Assembly (NCBI RefSeq): GCF_003480315.1
Contig: NZ_QUIV01000023.1
Span: 460-46,973 of the forward strand
Direction: 5' to 3'
Length of the DNA: 46,514 bases
From: Clostridium sp. AM33-3
Lineage (GTDB): Bacteria; Bacillota; Clostridia; Lachnospirales; Lachnospiraceae
A program made the translations under genes and the position numbers. A model generated the notes under the pieces. The model did no database searches and had not been told where the DNA came from. It saw only the letters and a program-made list of their open reading frames with translations. Shown here in pieces: positions 41,860-46,514 of this stretch. Positions within the stretch are counted from its first letter, which is position 1; each line of letters starts with the position of its first letter.

Positions 41860-42900
41860 ATGAAGTACAGAAAATGGATGACAGTAGGTGCCGCACTGGC
41901 ATTTTTATTTACAGCGCAGCCGGCTTATGCGGCTCCGGTGATCGTGGCAGGCTCCGGAAGCTTGGCAGTGGAGAGCACGCAGACGGTGGGGGAGCAGCAG
42001 GCATCGGAAGCTGTGACTCAGGCTCCGGGAGCAGGTCAGACCGAAACTACAGCTGCGGTATCGCAGTCTCCGACTATTGTTTCCGGTCAGGGACAGAGCG
42101 CACCGGGCAGCACCGGCAGTGAGAACAGTGCACCGGTATCTGCCGGCGAGGTGACCGGAATTCCGGAAGGACCGGGAGGCATTAAGAGTGAGCCGGTGAC
42201 TCCGGTTACGCCGGAGGAACTTGCTGCACAGGAGGCAGCGCAGGCTGCTGCACAGCAGAGTACAGGGCAGAGTCAGACCACAGACGGCATTGACCCGTCA
42301 AAGCCTATGGTAGCCCTGACCTTCGATGATGGCCCGCAGCCCTCGGTCGGCAACCGGATCATGGACTGTCTGGCGCAGTATGGCGGCAAGGCAACGTTCT
42401 TTATGGTGGGTGAGCGTGTCGGCTCTTATAAAACAGAAGTGCAGCGCATGGTGGCAGAAGGTCATGAGGTGGCTAACCATACCATGAACCACAAATATCT
42501 GCAAAAGCTGGGGGCAGCTCAGATCCAGGCACAGGTAAATAACGGAAATGACGCAATCCAGGCAGCCTGCGGCGTGCGTCCGACTCTGCTTCGCCTTCCG
42601 GGTGGAAACCATAACGCTACGGTTCTTGCAAATGCCGGTATGCCGATGATCCAGTGGAATGTTGATACGCTGGACTGGAAGACCAGAAATGCGGACAAGA
42701 CGGTGGCAGCAGTGTTAAACCATGTGAAGGACGGCGATATCATCCTGATGCACGAGCTTTACGGGGCAACCGGAGACGCGGTTGCACGCATTGTACCGGA
42801 GCTGCATAAGCGCGGCTTCCAGATGGTAACGGTAAGCCAGATGGCAGCTGCCAAGGGCAGAAGCCTGGAGGCAGGAAAGCTGTATTCCAGTTTTCATTAA
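41860..42900 (+). CDS. Secreted NodB-type polysaccharide deacetylase
   Basis: From ATG 41860 behind GGGAGAGG, the 346-residue protein has a signal peptide (cleavage near AYAA), a Gln/Ala/Gly/Ser-rich disordered linker to about residue 145, and a NodB domain. Motifs are LTFDDGP, the metal site NHTMNH, RLPGGNHN (a variant of RxPY), DTLDW and ILMHE. These enzymes remove acetyl groups from peptidoglycan or other amino-sugar polymers, often giving lysozyme resistance. The catalytic Asp pair and His residues are intact. The 2-hydroxyacid dehydrogenase gene follows after 68 bases. Confidence 0.9.
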   Translation: MKYRKWMTVGAALAFLFTAQPAYAAPVIVAGSGSLAVESTQTVGEQQASEAVTQAPGAGQTETTAAVSQSPTIVSGQGQSAPGSTGSENSAPVSAGEVTGIPEGPGGIKSEPVTPVTPEELAAQEAAQAAAQQSTGQSQTTDGIDPSKPMVALTFDDGPQPSVGNRIMDCLAQYGGKATFFMVGERVGSYKTEVQRMVAEGHEVANHTMNHKYLQKLGAAQIQAQVNNGNDAIQAACGVRPTLLRLPGGNHNATVLANAGMPMIQWNVDTLDWKTRNADKTVAAVLNHVKDGDIILMHELYGATGDAVARIVPELHKRGFQMVTVSQMAAAKGRSLEAGKLYSSFH

Positions 42901-42968
42901 AATCGTGGCTGTGTTGGAAACAGTTGGAAAAGCAGACAGCGCAAGCAGGCTGAGAAATGGAGATACCT

Positions 42969-43976
42969 ATGAAGATACTGCATATCGGAAATGAAAAGAA
43001 CGTAGAACATTATACGGCAAAGACACCATTCACGGAAAGCGCGGAGGTAGTGAATCTCCCGATCGGACTGACGGATGCTGCATATGCGCAGCTGGCGCCG
43101 GACACAGAGGTGATCATTGTGGATGCGGTCACAGAAATTTCCAAAGAGCTGATAAAGAGGCTGCCGTCTTTGAGAATGATCCATTCCGAGGGCGTTGCGT
43201 TCAATCAGATCGATCTGGAAGCGGCCGGAGCGCGGGGAATTTATGTCTGCAACTGTGCGGGCATGAACGCAAAAGCAGTGGCCGAGCAGACGATTCTTCT
43301 GATGCTTGGCGTGATCAAAAATGTGGTTTCCGGTGATCAGGCTGTACGGGATGGCCGCCAGATGGCCGTCAAGATGGGCTACATGGGAGGCGGAAGCCTG
43401 AAAGAGCTGTCTGACTGTACAGTTGGCCTGATCGGCTTCGGAGCTATCGCAAGAGCGGTGGCTGACATGCTGCAAGGCTTTGGCGTGACCGTGTATTACA
43501 CAAAGCGCCACCGCCTGAGTCCGGAGGAGGAAGCACGGTATCAGGTACAGTATCTTTCGATGGATGAACTTCTTAAAACCTGTGATATGTTAAGCCTTCA
43601 TGTTCCGGTCACCGGAGAAACTGCCGGAATGTGCAGCCGGGAGTTCTTCGCAAAGTGCCGGAAGGGAAGTTATTTCATTAATACGTCCAGGGGAGAGCTG
43701 GTGGATGATGAAGCGCTGCGGGAAGCCCTGGAGAATGGAACCATTGCCATGGCCGGCCTGGATACGCTGGATCATGAGCCGGTGCAGAAGGATCATCCGA
43801 TGCTTTTCTGGCCGGAGGAGACACTGGCAAAGCTTCTGTTCAGCCCACATATCGGCGGTATCACTGGCAGCAGCTTCCACCGCGGTTATGCGATGATCTG
43901 GGAAGATATCGAGAAGCTTTCCAGAGGGGAAAAGCCGGGACATATCGTGAATCAGAGGGAACTGGATCAGAGATAG
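42969..43976 (+). CDS. D-isomer-specific 2-hydroxyacid dehydrogenase
   Basis: ATG 42969 follows GGAG by seven bases, giving 335 residues. The NAD-binding motif is GLIGFGAIARAVADML near residue 155. The catalytic arginine is in INTSRGELVDDEAL, the glutamate in LDTLDHEPVQ and the histidine in SPHIGG. It resembles phosphoglycerate-dehydrogenase-like oxidoreductases but has no ACT domain and is shorter than SerA in this window, so another hydroxyacid is more likely as substrate. A terminator shared with aroF follows. Confidence 0.85.
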   Translation: MKILHIGNEKNVEHYTAKTPFTESAEVVNLPIGLTDAAYAQLAPDTEVIIVDAVTEISKELIKRLPSLRMIHSEGVAFNQIDLEAAGARGIYVCNCAGMNAKAVAEQTILLMLGVIKNVVSGDQAVRDGRQMAVKMGYMGGGSLKELSDCTVGLIGFGAIARAVADMLQGFGVTVYYTKRHRLSPEEEARYQVQYLSMDELLKTCDMLSLHVPVTGETAGMCSREFFAKCRKGSYFINTSRGELVDDEALREALENGTIAMAGLDTLDHEPVQKDHPMLFWPEETLAKLLFSPHIGGITGSSFHRGYAMIWEDIEKLSRGEKPGHIVNQRELDQR

Positions 43977-44014
43977 ACAGACAGAAGAACCGACAGAAGA
44001 ATAAAACCGGATTA

Positions 44015-44066
44015 TAAAAAGATTCGGAGGATGCTATGAAAACACAGCTTCTTCCGAATCTTTTTA
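44015..44066. terminator. Bidirectional terminator between convergent genes
   Basis: TAAAAAGATTCGGA pairs with TCCGAATCTTTTTA, with a loop of about 24 bases. A and T tracts lie on both sides. Confidence 0.88.
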
Positions 44067-44079
44067 CGTTTGCGGATGC

Positions 44080-45108
44080 TTAAACCTGCTCTGCGATCTC
44101 GTACAGCAGGCGCTCAGAATCTTCCCAGCCAAGGCATGGATCGGTAATGGACTTGCCGTAGCAGTGCTCACCAATCTTCTGGTTGCCCGGCTCGATGTAG
44201 CTCTCGATCATAACGCCCTTGACCAGCCTGCTTAAGTCTGCGGAATGCTTGCGGCTGTGCAGGATCTCCTTGACGATGCGGATCTGCTCCATATACTGCT
44301 TGTTTGAGTTGGAGTGGTTTGCATCCACGATGCAGGCCGGATTGACCAGATCGCGTTTTGCATATAACTCATGGAGCAGCATCAGATCCTCGTAGTGATA
44401 ATTTGGCAGGCACTGGCCATGCTTGCTGACTGCGCCGCGCAGGATGGTGTGGGTATATGGGTTTCCGTCGGTTTTTACCTCCCAGTCACGCATGATGAAT
44501 TCGTGACAGTGCTGGCCGGCCTGAACAGAGTTCATCATAACAGACAGGTCACCGCTGGTCGGATTCTTCATACCGACCGGAACGTGGCAGCCGCTGGATA
44601 CCAGACGATGCTGCTGGTTTTCTACGGAGCGGGCACCGACTGCGATGTAGGACATGATATCATCCAGGTAGCTGACATTGTCCGGGTAAAGCATCTCATC
44701 TGCGGTGGAGAAGCCGGTTTCTTTCAAGACACGCATATGCATATGGCGGATGGCGTGCAGGCCCTCTGCCATACTTGGCCGCTTCTCCGGGTCCGGCTGA
44801 TGGAGCATGCCCTTGTAGCCGTCACCGGTGGTACGCGGCTTGTTGGTGTAGATACGCGGTACGATAACAAGACGGTCTTTGGTCTTTTCCTGGACATCGA
44901 TCAGGCGGCTGGTGTAGTCCAGGACCGCATCCTCGTTATCGGCGGAACACGGTCCGATGATGACCAGAAATTTGTCGCTTTCTCCGCTGATAACCTTCTT
45001 TACTTCCTCATCACGTTTTGCTTTGAGTGCTACGAATTCCGTCGGGAGCGGGAACTGTTCTTTGATCTCTGCCGGAGTCGGCAGCTTGTTTATGAATTCG
45101 AATGCCAT
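44080..45108 (-). CDS. aroF: 3-deoxy-7-phosphoheptulonate (DAHP) synthase, AroFGH type
   Basis: It condenses phosphoenolpyruvate and erythrose 4-phosphate in the first step of the shikimate pathway. From ATG 45108 (GAGGAG seven bases upstream) the protein has 342 residues. Family motifs are VIIGPCSADNEDAVLDY, PRTTGDGYKGML, the KNPTSGD segment, LRGAVSKHGQC and VDANHSNSNKQY. It is the Escherichia coli AroF/G/H type (DAHP synthase type I alpha), normally feedback-inhibited by an aromatic amino acid. No other aro or trp gene is adjacent. Its promoter carries an operator-like palindrome. Confidence 0.96.
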   Translation of the reverse strand: MAFEFINKLPTPAEIKEQFPLPTEFVALKAKRDEEVKKVISGESDKFLVIIGPCSADNEDAVLDYTSRLIDVQEKTKDRLVIVPRIYTNKPRTTGDGYKGMLHQPDPEKRPSMAEGLHAIRHMHMRVLKETGFSTADEMLYPDNVSYLDDIMSYIAVGARSVENQQHRLVSSGCHVPVGMKNPTSGDLSVMMNSVQAGQHCHEFIMRDWEVKTDGNPYTHTILRGAVSKHGQCLPNYHYEDLMLLHELYAKRDLVNPACIVDANHSNSNKQYMEQIRIVKEILHSRKHSADLSRLVKGVMIESYIEPGNQKIGEHCYGKSITDPCLGWEDSERLLYEIAEQV

Positions 45109-45183
45109 AGTTTTTCTCCTCGTTTTGTAAGTAGTGTGCAGCAGTCTGCTTGTTCGTTGTGATAATACCAATAAATTCGCACG

Positions 45184-45195
45184 TTGACGCGTTAA
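45184..45195. promoter_or_regulatory. Operator-like palindrome at the aroF transcription start
   Basis: TTGACGCGTTAA is a palindrome with one mismatched pair, placed 6-17 bases after the -10 box, over the expected start of transcription. It is a candidate repressor site for aromatic amino-acid control; the regulator is not identified. Confidence 0.4.
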
Positions 45196-45200
45196 AGCGT

Positions 45201-45229
45201 ATTATAGTATGTCTGAGATAAAAATGCAA
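45201..45229 (-). promoter_or_regulatory. aroF promoter
   Basis: On the minus strand TTGCAT (45229-45224), 17 bases, TATAAT (45206-45201). Confidence 0.8.
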
Positions 45230-45390
45230 GCACGAAATCAGCTTTTGATTTCGGAAATAGTAAAAACAAGAAAATCATAACACTTTTGTGGAAAAAACAC
45301 AATCTGTAAAAGAAAGCAAAACAGTCTGTTACCTGGGCGGTGGAATTTACTTTTGAAATTTTCGGATGTCAAACCGGAGCAGCAGCTGTA

Positions 45391-45419
45391 TTGCGTAAAC
45401 CGGGTTCATCGATTACAAT
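45391..45419 (+). promoter_or_regulatory. Promoter of the 45449 hydrolase gene
   Basis: TTGCGT (45391-45396), 17 bases, TACAAT (45414-45419). Confidence 0.65.
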
Positions 45420-45448
45420 GAAAGAAAAAATATCATGAGGTGATTACG

Positions 45449-46063
45449 ATGAAACTTACATGGCTTGGACATTCGTGCTTTAAGATGGAATCAAACGGAT
45501 ATACGATCATTCTGGATCCATATGAGGATGGCTATGTGCCTGGACTTGCGCCGGTGCGGGAGACGGCAGATGCGGTATTCTGCAGCCATGAGCACAGTGA
45601 TCATAACGGGAGAGAAACCGTGACCCTGAAACAGGATGGCGTTTTGTCTCCGTTTACCATCACCGAGATCCACACCTGGCATGATGACGCCCGGGGCACA
45701 AAGCGTGGCAGTAACTGCATCCGTATTTTTGATGACGGAACCTACCGTGCGGCACATCTGGGAGATCTTGGCTGTGAATTGGAGCCGGAACAGATCGAAG
45801 CATTAAAGGGACTGGATGCGGTCATGATCCCGGTGGGCGGCTTCTATACCATTGACGCAAAGCAGGCCAAAGCCCTTATCGACCAGATTGAACCGCGGGT
45901 TACCCTCCCGATGCACTATCGCGGGGAAGCTTTCGGCTATGATGTCATCGGAACCCTGGATGAGTTTACGGATCTTTGCGACTGCGTCGTGGAGTATGCG
46001 GGAAACTCCATCGAACTGAATGGAGAGATGCTGCAGCAGGTGGCAGTTTTAAAACTCAAATAA
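45449..46063 (+). CDS. Metallo-beta-lactamase-fold metal-dependent hydrolase (UPF0173-like)
   Basis: ATG 45449 follows GAGGTGA and gives 204 residues. Motifs are LTWLGHSCFKME at the start, the metal site CSHEHSDHN, AAHLGDLG, MIPVGGFYTIDAKQA and LPMHYRGEAFGYD. This is the YtkL/UlaG-like branch of the MBL fold, usually annotated as metal-dependent hydrolase of unknown substrate. It has its own promoter. A palindromic repeat begins 19 bases after its stop and may serve as transcription end. Confidence 0.85.
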   Translation: MKLTWLGHSCFKMESNGYTIILDPYEDGYVPGLAPVRETADAVFCSHEHSDHNGRETVTLKQDGVLSPFTITEIHTWHDDARGTKRGSNCIRIFDDGTYRAAHLGDLGCELEPEQIEALKGLDAVMIPVGGFYTIDAKQAKALIDQIEPRVTLPMHYRGEAFGYDVIGTLDEFTDLCDCVVEYAGNSIELNGEMLQQVAVLKLK

Positions 46064-46081
46064 CATATTGAGACGTAATCA

Positions 46082-46345
46082 TATAAGGTTCGGAAGTGAA
46101 AGAGACCGCTTTCCTCTATTTTCACATATCGTTGTTTGCTTGCTCTCGCTAACACGCGTTCGCCTGTGTCGGATTAACATCCGCCACATTCGGACGTGTG
46201 TGCTCAAGATGCAAACACCTGATATGCTAAAAATCCCGGAAAGCGGTCTCATTCACCTCCTGCTGTATCGGCTCCGCTACAAAAATAAGAATGGTTGCGT
46301 TATTTATTATCTCAGAACAGCCAGTAAAACAGAAGTTGGTAAAAC
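46082..46345. repeat. ~200-base palindromic element, copy B, plus shared flank
   Basis: GAGACCGCTTTCC (46102) pairs perfectly with GGAAAGCGGTCTC (46238), and CATATC with GATATG. The tip TGTGTCGGAT pairs with ATCCGCCACA. Bases 46295-46345 match the downstream flank of copy A (GCGTTATTTATTATC...GCCAGTA...AGAAGTT), but the left arm of the 32741 hairpin is missing. The long open frame across 46068-46514 is not a credible gene: it consists entirely of repeat sequence. Confidence 0.82.
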
Positions 46346-46351
46346 AGTTCC

Positions 46352-46514
46352 GGAAAATACTTGCAGCGCCCCTACAAACATGATATGTTATAGACAAAGC
46401 AGAAATATTCTTTTAAACCGCATTGGTCATGGTGCATTTGATTACAGCCTGCGGTTCTCTCATTTCTATGGCGATGCCATTCTGAATTATCTACTGGAAT
46501 TTTTCTTTGCTTGA
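46352..46514. repeat. Right arm of the ~163-bp inverted repeat shared with 276-438
   Basis: It is the reverse complement of 276-438 with only a few differences, ending exactly at the window edge. By analogy with the left copy, another outward-facing Rpn-family gene may begin just beyond the edge. Confidence 0.85.

Noticed and set aside
44371..45162. 263-residue plus-strand frame opposite aroF
   Set aside because: The minus strand encodes an unmistakable DAHP synthase with promoter and ribosome site.
46068..46514. 148-residue open frame running to the window end
   Set aside because: It spans only palindromic repeat copy B and the inverted-repeat arm, has no ribosome site, and shows no protein-like pattern.

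Overview
This window looks like the chromosome of an anaerobic, spore-forming Firmicute, most likely a Lachnospiraceae-type clostridium. The grounds are about 50% GC, strong AGGAGG ribosome sites, sigma-A promoters of the TTGACA-17-TATAAT kind, cell-wall-binding-repeat surface proteins, ribonuclease Y, a GAAC-N4-GTTC LexA box on recA, and a very rich set of [FeFe] hydrogenases. No rRNA, prophage, complete insertion sequence or CRISPR array is visible.

Layout. 1-450: the start of an outward-facing Rpn/PD-(D/E)XK-type nuclease gene and one arm of a ~163-bp inverted repeat whose other arm is at the right end of the window. 597-1601: two secreted cell-wall-binding-repeat proteins. 1891-8725: amino-acid synthesis, leuB-ilvD-ilvB followed by serC-serA. 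8741-9625: a subtilisin-like protease on the minus strand. 10194-13544: recA-recX and rny. 13545-20446: a DUF819 transporter, a third cell-wall-binding protein, a metallo-beta-lactamase-fold hydrolase, a small membrane protein, M23 and NlpC/P60 peptidases, a tiny Asn/Ser/Arg-rich protein behind a sporulation-type promoter, and several palindromic repeats. 20507-25191: rhodanese, YfcE-like phosphodiesterase, THUMP methyltransferase, secreted C1 protease, rdgB and a second phosphodiesterase. 25221-27641: eight tRNA genes and trpS.

The most remarkable part is 27722-41680. Four proteins with an [FeFe]-hydrogenase H-domain lie in about 13 kb, together with signalling proteins. On the plus strand are a [2Fe-2S] protein, a PAS-containing group-C (sensor-type) hydrogenase, a SpoIIE-type phosphatase and a group-B hydrogenase. 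Convergent to these is the operon for a soluble NAD(P)-linked, probably electron-bifurcating hydrogenase (hydC, a GHKL ATPase, hndB-like, hydB, hydA). Divergent from that operon is DRTGG protein, RsbW-like ATPase, group-D H-domain protein, second DRTGG protein and PHP phosphoesterase. I infer that the catalytic enzyme handles H2/NAD(P)H/ferredoxin while the group C and D proteins sense H2 or redox state and signal through the phosphatase, the ATPases and the DRTGG/PHP proteins.

41860-46063: a secreted polysaccharide deacetylase, a 2-hydroxyacid dehydrogenase, aroF-type DAHP synthase with an operator-like palindrome, and an MBL-fold hydrolase. Large structured palindromic repeats recur in the intergenic spaces (13621, 13900, 20375, 27311, 32501-33043, 38318, 46082). 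Two families keep their pairing through compensating base changes, which suggests selection on structure.
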